64,000 nucleotides of DNA from Alphaproteobacteria bacterium MarineAlpha11_Bin1 (GCA_002937455.1 PTJZ01000007.1:1-64000), one strand, 5' to 3'. Positions 44,233 to 54,138 are shown, counted from the first letter of the stretch. Notes: generated by a model from the letters alone, not told the origin. Translations and numbers: made by a program.

Positions 44233-45201
44233 CTACTTAATAAATGCGTTGGTGAAATAGTCGCTGGTTGGAGCCTTTGCCTTGATCTGATCGTATTCTA
44301 CTAGGATGTTCTGCGCGTTCTCTATATCTGCTGGCGGAATCCACCCCAGCGGCTTCCCTTTACTTGCCGCGCTATGATACAGGTCGAACGACGATTTCAG
44401 AATGGCCAGATGGACATCCCGGTTCAAGGTTGGCTTAACCTTGCGCAGCGCATCGATCGCTGCTTCTGGGTTTTTCTGAACGATCTCCATCGCTTCTTGA
44501 ACGGATGCTACCATCCGTCCGACAAGATTGCTTTTTTTAGCGATCAGGTCCTCATGGGCAATGACGGCAAGTCCCGGCACGTTAACCCCAGCATCTGCGA
44601 AACTGAAATAATCGGCAGGCGTGCCTTTGGATGCCATGATTGGCTTTTGCAGAAATCCGAAAGAATTAGTCCCATCTGCTTTGCCGGATAGAACAGAACT
44701 AACCTTGGCGGGTGGAGCGACCAAGATGGTCTTGTTGCCTTTAAGTCCCATGGCTTTCTGAACGGCCTTGAAGAGGAAAATCGTACTGCCGCCAGCAGAA
44801 TCCGCTATCTTGGCGTTGTTCACATCTTTCCAGCTTTTCCAGCCCTTAGATTTTGGGAAGATCAGTGCGCTAGGGCCCGTCCGCAAATAGCCAGCGACCA
44901 TCTTGGTCTTTAGGCCTTTCGACCTCAACACCATCATCGCGCCCCCATCGGCAGTGCCGAATTCGTCGGACTGGTTGCCGACAGTCTGTGACGTTGTCAT
45001 CGATCCGCGGCCTTCGCGCAGATTGACATTTATACCGTTCTTGGCGAAGACGCCCTTTTCTTTGGCGTAGTGCCAGACGGCGTGATAGCCGCCCAGTACC
45101 CAGTCGAGGCGAAGCGTGACGTTGTCAGCGGCATGGGCTGGTCCCGTCAGAACGGCCGCTAGGGCGCCGGCTGCAATTAGTGATTTTGTTGTCGATTTCA
45201 T
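44233..45201 (-). CDS. ABC transporter substrate-binding protein, NMT1/SsuA-like
   Basis: A 322-residue periplasmic binding protein. A signal peptide (SLIAAGALAAVLTGPAHA) ends near residue 23. The mature part opens TLRLDWVLGGYHAVWHYA, typical of NMT1/THI5-like and SsuA-type proteins that bind pyrimidine precursors, sulfonates, nitrate or aromatic acids. AAAGGAG precedes ATG 45201; an in-frame extension to 45327 overlaps the permease gene end and is not needed. It feeds the permease and ATPase next to it. Confidence 0.88.
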   Translation of the reverse strand: MKSTTKSLIAAGALAAVLTGPAHAADNVTLRLDWVLGGYHAVWHYAKEKGVFAKNGINVNLREGRGSMTTSQTVGNQSDEFGTADGGAMMVLRSKGLKTKMVAGYLRTGPSALIFPKSKGWKSWKDVNNAKIADSAGGSTIFLFKAVQKAMGLKGNKTILVAPPAKVSSVLSGKADGTNSFGFLQKPIMASKGTPADYFSFADAGVNVPGLAVIAHEDLIAKKSNLVGRMVASVQEAMEIVQKNPEAAIDALRKVKPTLNRDVHLAILKSSFDLYHSAASKGKPLGWIPPADIENAQNILVEYDQIKAKAPTSDYFTNAFIK

Positions 45202-45259
45202 CGGTCTCTCCTTTGTTCTTGTTGAAATTGCAGTAACTTTGATTGATCGTTTCTTATTA

Positions 45260-46078
45260 TTATTGCGCGTGACTCCGCTGTGAAACGTGCCACGGGATAA
45301 GCAGCTTTTCGAGTAGTTCGATGGCATAGAAGAAAATCATGGCGAGGACCGATAGGACGATCAGCACGCCGAATAGCAGCGCCGTGTTCATTTCTCCCGA
45401 CGCGCTTAGCAGGATGTAGCCGAGCCCCGAATCCGATGCGATATATTCTCCGGTGAGCGCGCCGACTACGGCCAACGCGGAAGCGACTTTTAATCCACCG
45501 AACATGCTTGGTAGTGCGCCAGGAAGGCGAAGTTTCAGGAAAACCCGCGACGCCGGCGCGCCCATTGATCGGGCGAGCTGGATCAGTGAGGGATCGATAC
45601 TACGTAGCCCTACTATGGTGTCGACCACGATGGGGAAGAAACAGATCAAGAATGTGACTGCTACCTTGGTTTCGAGACCGAACCCGAACCAAACTATGAA
45701 CAGCGGTGCCAAGGCGATCTTCGGAATGCTCTGAGTCGCGACTAGCGGCGGATAAAGCAGCCGTTCGACCTGTGGCGAGATGACGATCAGGATCGCGATC
45801 GGAACTGCAAAGATTACGGCCAGCACGTAGCCGAGTAGGACGGCGATGGTAGTGTCGCCGGCATTTTCGACTATGGTGCCCCAGTGGTCTATCACCGAAT
45901 TAACGACCGCCAACGGCCGGGGCAGCAAATGGGCGGGAAAATCGAAGATGGCGACCAGCGCCTCCCAAAGAACCAGGACGATAACTAGGGACAGGAACAT
46001 CCAGAAAGCGTCGATATGCCAGCCGTGCGCGCGGGCGGAGAAAAAAGAATACCGTTTGAGCTCTGTCTGATCGGCCAT
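45260..46078 (-). CDS. ABC transporter permease, SsuC-like
   Basis: A 272-residue inner-membrane permease with about six helices. The EAA-type cytoplasmic loop is ARSMGAPASRVFLKLRLPGALP (about residue 175, shown in part) that docks the ATPase. It belongs to the binding-protein-dependent group used for sulfonate, nitrate and thiamine-precursor uptake. SD AGGAAG before ATG 46078. The preceding ATPase gene ends 24 bases away. Confidence 0.9.
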   Translation of the reverse strand: MADQTELKRYSFFSARAHGWHIDAFWMFLSLVIVLVLWEALVAIFDFPAHLLPRPLAVVNSVIDHWGTIVENAGDTTIAVLLGYVLAVIFAVPIAILIVISPQVERLLYPPLVATQSIPKIALAPLFIVWFGFGLETKVAVTFLICFFPIVVDTIVGLRSIDPSLIQLARSMGAPASRVFLKLRLPGALPSMFGGLKVASALAVVGALTGEYIASDSGLGYILLSASGEMNTALLFGVLIVLSVLAMIFFYAIELLEKLLIPWHVSQRSHAQ

Positions 46079-46101
46079 GTAGGGTCTTCCTGAGTTTGCT
46101 G

Positions 46102-46923
46102 TTAGTGAATGACGCCCATTTCTTGAAACAAAAGTCTGACGCGGTGGACGATTGCCCCGAACTCGGCAGAATCGCGGACGCTGAGGTCGCGCGGCCGGTC
46201 TATATCGACATCGATGATTTCCCGGACCTTGCCCGGCCGCGCCGACATCACCACGATACGGTCGGACAGGTAAACCGCTTCGGCGATACTATGGGTGATG
46301 AAGAGAACTGTCTTTTGCGTTTCTTGCCACATACCAAGCAGATCTGACTGCATCTGCTCGCGGGTCAGCGCATCAAGTGCGCCGAAAGGCTCATCCATTA
46401 GCAGCATAGGTGGGTCCAGCAGCAGTGCCCGGCAGAGGGCAACACGCTGCCGCATTCCGCCCGATAGTTCGAACGGTCGCTTGTCTTCGAACCCTTCAAG
46501 GCCGACCGATTTTAGTAGTTCCCGAGCACGGGGAGTATGTTTTTTTGAGTCCATTCCGCGCATATCGCATTGCAACAGTACGTTGCGCAACACAGTGCGC
46601 CAATCCAGCAATAGGTCGCTCTGAAATGCAAACCCAAGGTCAGTGTATGGCCCATCGACCTTTTCCCCGTCGATACGTATTTCTCCCCGCGTCGTTTCGA
46701 GAAGGCCAGAAACGAGGTTTAGAAGGGTGCTTTTACCGCAGCCGCTGGGACCGACAATGGATAGGAATTCGCCGCGGCCAATCTCCATATCGGTATCTTC
46801 CAGCGCAATGATATGTTCCCCATCCTGTCCCGTGAACGTTTTGCCGACGCCCTGGATCTTGATCATCGCATCCGTTGAAGCGGAGCTTATGCTTGCGTCC
46901 GTGAACAAGGCATCATTGGGCAT
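46102..46923 (-). CDS. ABC transporter ATP-binding protein, SsuB-like
   Basis: A 273-residue ATPase. Walker A GPSGCGKSTLLN (about 57-68), Q-loop FAFQSD, signature LSGGMRQRVALC (about 158), Walker B MLLMDEPFGALD and H-switch ITHSIAEA are all present. It energises the permease. Its ATG overlaps the stop of the molybdenum hydroxylase gene by one base (TGATG), so uptake and hydroxylation are translationally linked, which is the best clue that the ABC substrate is the hydroxylase substrate. Confidence 0.93.
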   Translation of the reverse strand: MPNDALFTDASISSASTDAMIKIQGVGKTFTGQDGEHIIALEDTDMEIGRGEFLSIVGPSGCGKSTLLNLVSGLLETTRGEIRIDGEKVDGPYTDLGFAFQSDLLLDWRTVLRNVLLQCDMRGMDSKKHTPRARELLKSVGLEGFEDKRPFELSGGMRQRVALCRALLLDPPMLLMDEPFGALDALTREQMQSDLLGMWQETQKTVLFITHSIAEAVYLSDRIVVMSARPGKVREIIDVDIDRPRDLSVRDSAEFGAIVHRVRLLFQEMGVIH

Positions 46924-49298
46924 CAGGCTTTACCTCCGTCGAAAATGTCCGCCACGACGCTCCAGCGTACGGGCGTAGAATTTAGTTCCGCCTTGAACGG
47001 GCGAAGCGCGTCACAGACTGCATTGGCGATCACTACCGGGGGCGCGATGGCGCCCCCCTCGCCAAGGCCTTTTACGCCAAAAGCATTCAATGGCGACGGG
47101 GTCTCCATGTGAATGACTTCGATCGGCGGCACGTCGGAGGCTGAGGGTAGCAGGTAATCCGCGAGGCTGCCCGTTAGCAGCTGTCCTTCTTCGTCATAGG
47201 CCAATTCTTCCAATAATCCGCCACCGATGCCCTGTACTAGCCCGCCTTTAACCTGCCCGTCAGCGAGCCCAGGGTTCACCAGGACGCCGGCATCGTGTAC
47301 CTCGACATATTTTTCGATATCGAGCTTCCCGGTTTCCTCGTCGATCCATACCAGGGCAGCATTAGCTGCGTAGGCCCAAGTCACCGTCGGCGGTTCGTAA
47401 TAAGACGTGGATTCTAGACCTGCCTCGATCCCGTCGGGGCGCTGATTATCCCAGCCGGGCTTGGCGGCGCGGGCAATGTCGCGCCAGGTAACATGTAGAT
47501 CCGGCACACCTTTGACGCCAATGCCCGCGTCCCGCATTTCCAAATCGGTTTCGCCGGCTTCAAGCATGTTTGCGGCGATGGCAAAGGCTTTCTCTTGCAC
47601 GGTGTCGGAGGCGACTTTTATTGCGCCCGAGGCAGTCACGGTGCTGCGGCTGGCGATGGTTCCATAGCCTTGGGTTACCTGCCCGGTATCGGCGACGGTC
47701 ACGAACACGTCGTCGATCGGCACTTGCCACATGTCAGCGGCGAACTGCGCGAAGACTGTCTCGTGACCTTGGCCCTGCGGGCAGGCGCCCGCAGCAACCA
47801 TGATTTTTCCAGTGGGATCGATCTTTACCGACGCTCCTTCGAATGGGCCAACGCCGGTACCTTCCACGTAGCAGCCTATACCGAGGCCGAGATATTTTCC
47901 GTCCGCCAGAGCTTCTTTCTGTCTTGCGCGGATTCCGTTCAGTCCTCCAAGCGCGTCGAGTGCGCGGTTGAGCGCTTCCGGATAATTTCCACTGTCATAG
48001 ACCATTGGTACGCCATCTCGGTATGTCAGTCCTACATCGTAGGGCATCGCTTCGGCTGGGATCATGTTGAGGAACCTCACCTCGGCTGGGTCGAGGTTGA
48101 GATGATTGGCAACTAGGTCGACCGCTCGCTCCATCGCAAATCCAACTTCCGGCCGCCCGGCGCCGCGATAGGGTGCGTTCGGTGTACGATTGGTTAGCAC
48201 TACTTTACAATCAGTTTCATAGTGGGCGATATCGTATGGACCCAGCATGTGGGCAATGGAATTGCCAGCGATGCCTGCGCCGACCGGGGTGTAGGCACCG
48301 GAGTCCACCAGAAACGAGCTGGTGAGGGCAAGAATTTTTCCTTCGTCGTTGAACCCGATTTCGACGTCGTAGATATTATCGCGTGAATGGGCAGCGTTTA
48401 GGATGTGTTCGTGTCGATCTTCCACCCACTTAACCGGACGGTCTAGTTTCTTAGACAGCCATGCCACCAGAATATCTTCCGGGTAAACGTGGCCCTTTCC
48501 TCCGAACCCACCGCCGACATCCGGCGCGATGCAGCGTATACGTTCTTCCGGCATATCGAGCGCGATTGAAATTTCTCTTCGCACCCAGTGAACGACCTGA
48601 GTCGCGGACCACACGGTCAGCATATCAGTGCGACGATCGTATTCGGCCACCACGCCGCGGGTTTCCATAGGCATGGCTGCGTATCGGTGGTGGACAAAGC
48701 GCCGGCTCAGGCGGTTCGGACAGGATTCCATCGCTGCGGCGCCATCGCCCTTCTTCGTGTGCAGAAATGCGGCAACGTTGCGACCGAGATGTTCGTGGAT
48801 TAGTTCCGCTCCATCTGCTAGGGCGGATTCCGCATCCGCCTGCGGAGGTAGCGGGTCAAGCTCCGCTTCGATCAACTCTAGAGCGTCTTCGGCAATGTAT
48901 CGGTTTTCGGCAACTGCGAGCGCAAATGCCTCGCCTACGTAGCGGACGCGGTCTTGCGGGATAAGCGGCTGATCGGGGATAACGATGTCAGTGTCGACCC
49001 GGTCGCGCCAGCCCTGCGGCGTGACTACCTGCATGCCATTGATGGGTGGAAGTTCAGCGCAGACATCTGCGCCTGATGCGACAAAATGTACGCCGTCAAC
49101 GGAGCGGGCCGCCTCTGTATAGACGGAGCCTATCGTTGCGTGGGGAAGGGGGGATCTCGCAAAGGCAGCATGCAACATGTTTGGACGCTGGATATCTGCG
49201 ACGAACTCACCTTTGCCCAACAGCAAGTTCTTATCTTCTCGGCGAGGCACGGATTGACCAATATAACCGCCCCGGTCGCGTCGTATATCTTCAGCCAT
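46923..49298 (-). CDS. Molybdenum hydroxylase large subunit (xanthine dehydrogenase family)
   Basis: A 791-residue Mo-binding subunit. GGGFGGKGHVYPED (about 245), APYRGAGRPEVGF (about 345), GQGHETVFAQFA (about 510) and the catalytic E747 in GVKGLGEGGAIAPP are present. It hydroxylates aldehydes or ring carbons with water as oxygen source. ATG 49298 follows GGGAGG and overlaps the 2Fe-2S gene by eight bases. It is paralogous to the large subunit at 7413. The CO-dehydrogenase AYRCSFR loop is absent. Confidence 0.92.
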   Translation of the reverse strand: MAEDIRRDRGGYIGQSVPRREDKNLLLGKGEFVADIQRPNMLHAAFARSPLPHATIGSVYTEAARSVDGVHFVASGADVCAELPPINGMQVVTPQGWRDRVDTDIVIPDQPLIPQDRVRYVGEAFALAVAENRYIAEDALELIEAELDPLPPQADAESALADGAELIHEHLGRNVAAFLHTKKGDGAAAMESCPNRLSRRFVHHRYAAMPMETRGVVAEYDRRTDMLTVWSATQVVHWVRREISIALDMPEERIRCIAPDVGGGFGGKGHVYPEDILVAWLSKKLDRPVKWVEDRHEHILNAAHSRDNIYDVEIGFNDEGKILALTSSFLVDSGAYTPVGAGIAGNSIAHMLGPYDIAHYETDCKVVLTNRTPNAPYRGAGRPEVGFAMERAVDLVANHLNLDPAEVRFLNMIPAEAMPYDVGLTYRDGVPMVYDSGNYPEALNRALDALGGLNGIRARQKEALADGKYLGLGIGCYVEGTGVGPFEGASVKIDPTGKIMVAAGACPQGQGHETVFAQFAADMWQVPIDDVFVTVADTGQVTQGYGTIASRSTVTASGAIKVASDTVQEKAFAIAANMLEAGETDLEMRDAGIGVKGVPDLHVTWRDIARAAKPGWDNQRPDGIEAGLESTSYYEPPTVTWAYAANAALVWIDEETGKLDIEKYVEVHDAGVLVNPGLADGQVKGGLVQGIGGGLLEELAYDEEGQLLTGSLADYLLPSASDVPPIEVIHMETPSPLNAFGVKGLGEGGAIAPPVVIANAVCDALRPFKAELNSTPVRWSVVADIFDGGKA

Positions 49299-49785
49299 CT
49301 TCGGTTTCCTCCCCGTATACCTGCTGGGCATACTCGGTCACCGCGTTGACGATGCCTTCATAACCTGTGCAACGGCAAAGCGCAGCCGACATACCGATCC
49401 GGATTTCGTCCTTCGTAAGTCTATCTCTGGAATTCACGAGGTCGATGGCGGTCATCAGCATACCGGGGGTACAAAACCCGCATTGTAGCGCCCGGTGTTC
49501 GGAAAACAGTTTTTGCAGTGGATGCATCTCACCGTTGGCCGCAAGGCCTTCGATGGTTTGTATTTCGACACCATCGACCTGAACGGCAAACATAAGGCAG
49601 GATCGCGCCGCCATACCGTCGACGATCACGGTACATGCGCCGCAGACGCCGTGTTCACAGCCCACATGGGTGCCAGTCAGGCGCAATTCGTCGCGCAGGA
49701 AATCAGCCAACAGCATCCGCGGTTCGGCTAGCCCGATATGTGCCGAACCGTTGACGGTGACAGTGACCTTTGTGCGCTCGGTCAT
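49291..49785 (-). CDS. Molybdenum hydroxylase 2Fe-2S subunit
   Basis: A 164-residue electron-transfer subunit with two 2Fe-2S sites. The first is the plant-ferredoxin type CEHGVCGACTV with a later C (about 43-70); the second is the helical CGFC...CRC type (CGFCTPGM about 104 and CRCTGYEGI about 140). It passes electrons from the Mo centre to the FAD subunit. ATG overlaps the FAD-subunit stop by four bases. Confidence 0.94.
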   Translation of the reverse strand: MTERTKVTVTVNGSAHIGLAEPRMLLADFLRDELRLTGTHVGCEHGVCGACTVIVDGMAARSCLMFAVQVDGVEIQTIEGLAANGEMHPLQKLFSEHRALQCGFCTPGMLMTAIDLVNSRDRLTKDEIRIGMSAALCRCTGYEGIVNAVTEYAQQVYGEETEDG

Positions 49786-50654
49786 CCACTGCTCCTTGCA
49801 CGATCAGCGGATTTTTGTACTGCGCGTTTTGTCATTACACCAGCTAGTTTCCGGCGATATGCCGCAGTGGCATGTGTGTCACCGTCAGGGTCCACTTGGG
49901 CCGACGCCGCTTGAGCTGCTTGAGACAGGATATCGTCCGACAGCCCGCAGCCGCGGAGGATGGTTTCCGCTTCCGTCAGCCTGACAGGACCGGCCCCGAC
50001 ACCGCAAGCAGCTAGCCGAACTTCAGCGATACTATTGCCGGCTAGCGTCACTTGCGCCCCGACGCCTGTCAGTGCAAAGTCGCCGTGGCGCCGGGAAATC
50101 TCGACGAAAGCGGCGCCACTATTTGAAGGAGCTTTTGGTACCCGGATTTCGGTAAGAATCTCATCTACTTCGAGTGTTGTGGTAAGGACTCCGCAAAAAA
50201 AATCGGCTGCTGCGATGCGACGTTCGCCGCGCACTGAATGGGCCATCAACGTAGCATCGAGCGCTAGCATGGTCGCTGGATACTCCGCGGCCGGGTCCGC
50301 ATTTGCGATACTACCACCGATGGTGCCGCGGCTGCGGATCGGCAAATGTGCGATATTGAGCGTCGCGTCATGGACCAGCGGGCAAGCGGTCCTGACGAGA
50401 TCAGAATTTTCGACCTCGCGTTCACGGATCATTGCTCCAATCGCTAGAAAATCACCGTCGTCCCGGATATCAGAAAGCCCTGTTAATCGGTTAAGATCTA
50501 TCAGTACTCCCGGTCGGGCGAGGCGGAAATTCATCATCGGCACTAGAGACTGACCACCTGCTAATACCCGGGCTTCGGGAGCATGTTCACTTAAAAGCTT
50601 AACAGCCTCCGACAGGGTTGTCGGCGCAAAGTAGTTGAATGGGCCAGGTTTCAT
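49782..50654 (-). CDS. Molybdenum hydroxylase FAD subunit
   Basis: A 290-residue FAD-binding subunit (CoxM-like). AGGQSLVPMMNFRLA (about 32-46) and RSRGTIGGSIANADPAAEYP (about 107) are the two FAD-contact motifs. It is the first gene of the leftward operon FAD - 2Fe-2S - Mo - ATPase - permease - binding protein - cupin. The ribosome binding site is weak. The 124-base gap to the divergent cupin gene must hold the promoters. Confidence 0.92.
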   Translation of the reverse strand: MKPGPFNYFAPTTLSEAVKLLSEHAPEARVLAGGQSLVPMMNFRLARPGVLIDLNRLTGLSDIRDDGDFLAIGAMIREREVENSDLVRTACPLVHDATLNIAHLPIRSRGTIGGSIANADPAAEYPATMLALDATLMAHSVRGERRIAAADFFCGVLTTTLEVDEILTEIRVPKAPSNSGAAFVEISRRHGDFALTGVGAQVTLAGNSIAEVRLAACGVGAGPVRLTEAETILRGCGLSDDILSQAAQAASAQVDPDGDTHATAAYRRKLAGVMTKRAVQKSADRARSSG

Positions 50655-50778
50655 TTTAGTTTACCGATTTGGCTTTTTACTTGTGTCTATTGGTGCATTT
50701 AATTTAGTTCTCGTCAAATTGGGGGCTGCGAATAAGCACGCGTCGGGCTATTCTTACAAAAGAAAGGGAGAATTTGAT

Positions 50779-51315
50779 ATGAGTGTTGCCAGACATCCGC
50801 GCCCACCCGAACTTGAGGGTGTAAAGAAAGAAGAGATAGTTGGTAAATATGTGGCCCGCTTCTCTGATCGACAGGCTGACTGGGAGGCGTTTGAGGATGC
50901 CAAGATCGAAGGTTGGAAACGGGCGCAACACCGCTTCATCGGTGCGGGCGGATCGGGAAAACACGATGAGCAAAACGTTATTCCGGCGAGGGCCCATACG
51001 CTGAGTATTATGTTTGTCGAGCCAGGTCAGGGAAATGCCCCCCACACCCACGAGGTTGAGGAGACATTTTTTGTGCTCAAAGGTCACCTTGACGCTTTCG
51101 TAGAAGACGATGATGGCACCCGCACCACTGTACGCCTCGGGCCATGGGACTGCATCAGCTGCCCACCAGGGGTAATCCACGGATATGATAATAACAGTCT
51201 GGAACCAGTGTGGTTTCAGGTTATGCTCGGCAAGGGGCGTCCGGAGGCTATGGGTTACACCGACGACGAATTGTATCAGCGTCGCGACGCTCATTTGAAG
51301 GAAGTTTCGAAGTAA
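50779..51315 (+). CDS. Cupin domain protein, paralogue B
   Basis: A 178-residue cupin clearly paralogous to the one at 43691: both open with ARHPRPPE-x-EGV, share QHRFIG, PHTHEVEE or AHTHEVEE, CISCPPGVIHGY or the like, and end with an MGY-DD-LY-R-NAHL pattern. Metal ligands are H-x-H-x3-E plus the later His. ATG 50779 follows AAAGGGAG; longer in-frame versions lack such a site. It is divergent from the FAD-subunit gene, so one regulator may control both directions. Confidence 0.82.
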   Translation: MSVARHPRPPELEGVKKEEIVGKYVARFSDRQADWEAFEDAKIEGWKRAQHRFIGAGGSGKHDEQNVIPARAHTLSIMFVEPGQGNAPHTHEVEETFFVLKGHLDAFVEDDDGTRTTVRLGPWDCISCPPGVIHGYDNNSLEPVWFQVMLGKGRPEAMGYTDDELYQRRDAHLKEVSK

Positions 51316-51454
51316 TTAGGTCCCCAAGTCCAATTTGTCTTTCTCTGTCGAGAGCAAGTAACGAGTTGTCAATCATATTGTCGGTGCAGAGTTTGGCTGG
51401 TGACAGCAACTGTCCAGTCTGTCACGTAGTATTCGCTTCAGATCATGGTTTTAG

Positions 51455-52342
51455 TCATGCAAGTTCGTCCTTCGCTCTTCTTGCCTTTCGAGCCAAGCCT
51501 TCCCGATAAACGATATAATATGATGCGCAGAAGATTACGCCTGCGCCGACCCAGGTCCAGATATCCGGTAGTTCCGAGAACATGATCCAGCCTATTGCAG
51601 TAGCGAAAATCATGCGTGAAAACTGAAAAGGTTGGACTACCCGGGCATCTGCTGCGGAAACCGATCGAGTGAAGCAGTACCCACCTACACTACTTACAAC
51701 ACCGATGCCGATGACCAGAGGCCATTGTTCCAGCGTTGGTGTCACCCAAAAAACTAAGGCCGGGATAAGCGCCAGCGGTAACATCAGTAAATTTGTCCAC
51801 AGTGTGATGACCTCAGGGCTATCTTTTCCAGAAAGTAGTTTGATAGTGGTATTGGTGCCAGCGTATAGAAATGCCATCCCCAATGCCGCGGCCGATGCAA
51901 GGGTGATTTCGATTATTCCCGGACGCATAACGATCAAGGTGCCCACAAAACCGACCATGCATGCTATCCAGCTATGGCGGTCAGCCTTCTGCTTCAGGAT
52001 CAGCACCGCAAGCACCATGGTGAATAGCGGGGTTGTGTACTGCAACGCATATACATCAGCGATCGGCATTTTGCTTAGTGCGAAAAACAACATCGTCATT
52101 GCGCTGTATGCAAATAAAACCCTCAAGACGTATATTCTGGTCTGTAATCGGTCCGGCCAAGTCAGCCCTTGACGGCGGACAATGGGGACAAGAACTATCA
52201 GCGCGATTAGGTTACGGAAGAATACTAACTCCATCGTAGGAATCTGGCCTGCCAGCTCGCGGACCATTCCGCCAGAAATAGAACTGATAAGAGTTGCCAT
52301 GCACATCCAAAAGATGCCAGCGGCAGGGCCGATTCTAAGCAC
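51455..52342 (-). CDS. EamA/DMT family transporter
   Basis: A 295-residue, ten-helix inner-membrane transporter. FFRNLIALIVLVPIV near residue 50, ADVYALQYTTPLFTMVLAV near 100, and SVSAADARVVQPFQFSRMIF near 235 are typical of the RhaT/S-adenosylmethionine-uptake-like DMT group. GTG 52342 is preferred because GAAAGGA sits five bases upstream; a TTG 52420 in frame would add 26 non-membrane residues. Substrate unknown. Confidence 0.85.
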   Translation of the reverse strand: MLRIGPAAGIFWMCMATLISSISGGMVRELAGQIPTMELVFFRNLIALIVLVPIVRRQGLTWPDRLQTRIYVLRVLFAYSAMTMLFFALSKMPIADVYALQYTTPLFTMVLAVLILKQKADRHSWIACMVGFVGTLIVMRPGIIEITLASAAALGMAFLYAGTNTTIKLLSGKDSPEVITLWTNLLMLPLALIPALVFWVTPTLEQWPLVIGIGVVSSVGGYCFTRSVSAADARVVQPFQFSRMIFATAIGWIMFSELPDIWTWVGAGVIFCASYYIVYREGLARKARRAKDELA

Positions 52343-52444
52343 AGGAATCCTTTCGTTGAAACTATGGTCAGCGTAAGTGTAGCGGATGCGCCCAACCTGC
52401 GCGAACCAGCGTTTCTTCAAAGTATAGATTAATCCGAAAGCTTC

Positions 52445-53827
52445 GTGATTTCAGCACGTTGCTTGCGGTCGGCATTGAATTCGGGCATCTTAATTACCTG
52501 CTCATGTTTGGGATTTTGTCTGCATAATGGAGCAGGGGCCATTGGCATTCATAAATTGGGAACCGCTGTATTGGCGAAAAAAGATGTAGCCCTTCTGACG
52601 CTGCAATCTTTGGTCTGTTTGCCTGTAATGGTTTTTCTGACCAAAAGCACAGTGATCGTCCTTGCCGTCACGACAATCTGCGGGTTGCTCTACGTCAGGT
52701 CGTTTCCGCAATTCAGGCCGGTAAGTGCTTGGATGCTATTGATTACAACTGGTTTCGTTAGTGCGATATGGTCAATTACTCCGTATCAGTCACTCGAGCG
52801 GGCGGGGAAGTTCGGGATTTTTTTGGTTCTGCTTGCAGTGCTTATGTGCGTTGTCAGCCGGTGGACGCCTAAGGATCGACATCGTCTCTCTGAGCTAGGT
52901 CTCAAGGCATGGTGGGTTGCCTTGCTAATCGCGTTGCCACTGATATTTCTCGAAACTGAGGTAAAAACTTCGATAGCGCGAATATTTTCGCCAGACTGGG
53001 GAATTTATGTCCTTACCGAACAGGGAACTCATGTATTTAAGGTATGGAAGCCTATTTCCAACAATGGAGTGATAGTTCTGGTGGTCACCGCTTTTCCTTT
53101 GCTAGGGCATCTAATGACTTCCGGGAGGAGAAAGAGGTATCTCTTTCTGTCTCTTATCGGGTTGTTTGCCGCCTGTCTTGCCTCTGGGAGCAGCAGTGCT
53201 TTGCTGGGCCTTGTTTCTGGACTAGTGGTTTGGTTTTTCTATGATCGGTGCGCTCGAGTAACTAAAAAAGTGCTGATCATTATCCTTCCACTATCAATCC
53301 TTACGATGCCTATTCTTGTTCATCCGCTGGCCAAGAACCCCGAATCGATCGCGCGCAACGTACCCAATTTCCCCAATTCTTTCATTCACCGACTGCTAAT
53401 TTGGGATTTCACACTTAAGCGTATCGCCGAGCGTCCTCTGCTTGGCTGGGGCCTGGATACGTCAAGGGCAATTCCCGGAGGTAAGGATCTTCGTCCCATT
53501 CATTTTGTGGTGCCCTGGTCCGATAAGCCCATCACCCATCCGGATCAGAACCTTCCGTTACATCCGCATAATGCCGTACTTCAGGTCTGGCTTGAACTTG
53601 GAGCGTTTGGTGCCTTTGTCGTGATGCTGGGAATCTGGAGTTTATTACGAACGCAGCTTGTATCTGCTAGAAGTGGACCCATGGCCGGTTACATCGTCTG
53701 CGCTATGGCGGTTTACTGCGTCGCATTCGGTTTGATGCAATCGTGGTGGCTTTCACTTCTTTTCCTTGCTTGGGCAGCGGGAAAAGCGGCTACGCCATCG
53801 GAGACACGATCGAAGATTGGTGATTAG
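52445..53827 (+). CDS. O-antigen ligase family (WaaL/PglL-like) membrane protein
   Basis: A 460-residue polytopic protein (about ten helices) with a periplasmic loop. The Wzy_C-type pattern LPLHPHNAVLQVWLELGAFG (about 375-395) is the best-known O-antigen ligase/polymerase signature. RLLIWDFTLKRIAERPLLGWGL (about 320, shown in part) also fits. It may attach or polymerise surface glycan. GTG 52445 is the longest start; an N-terminal helix start further in is possible. No other glycan genes are adjacent. Confidence 0.8.
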   Translation: MISARCLRSALNSGILITCSCLGFCLHNGAGAIGIHKLGTAVLAKKDVALLTLQSLVCLPVMVFLTKSTVIVLAVTTICGLLYVRSFPQFRPVSAWMLLITTGFVSAIWSITPYQSLERAGKFGIFLVLLAVLMCVVSRWTPKDRHRLSELGLKAWWVALLIALPLIFLETEVKTSIARIFSPDWGIYVLTEQGTHVFKVWKPISNNGVIVLVVTAFPLLGHLMTSGRRKRYLFLSLIGLFAACLASGSSSALLGLVSGLVVWFFYDRCARVTKKVLIIILPLSILTMPILVHPLAKNPESIARNVPNFPNSFIHRLLIWDFTLKRIAERPLLGWGLDTSRAIPGGKDLRPIHFVVPWSDKPITHPDQNLPLHPHNAVLQVWLELGAFGAFVVMLGIWSLLRTQLVSARSGPMAGYIVCAMAVYCVAFGLMQSWWLSLLFLAWAAGKAATPSETRSKIGD

Positions 53828-54138
53828 AGTGAGCGCCAAAAGCCTATTCCATCGTTTTACAGAAGAAAATACCGGATGATCTTTGTCACCGCATAATCAC
53901 TGACGTTAGATCCACGGTGAATGAGTTGGCGGTCAAGCGCATTACAAACGTCTCGAACGGGGCGGTTTCGGCTGTTAGTCGCCGGCTCATGCGCTTATAT
54001 TTCGTGGGAGATGGTCGTATGGCAGCCTAGCATAATCGATTTTGTCCATAAGAACGGGTTGAGACAATAAACACTGGGAAGGTCATGTGTCATTCGAGCT
54101 TAGCGTGGCGCGGCCAACGTGGTATATGCTCGCTCAAT
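53828..54138. other. Gene-free stretch before glnS-like gene
   Basis: About 310 bases. A + strand frame is open from about 53830 to 54030 without a good start codon; its codons look neither clearly coding nor conserved, so it is not called. No RNA family was recognised. It must hold the promoter of the synthetase gene. Confidence 0.4.
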
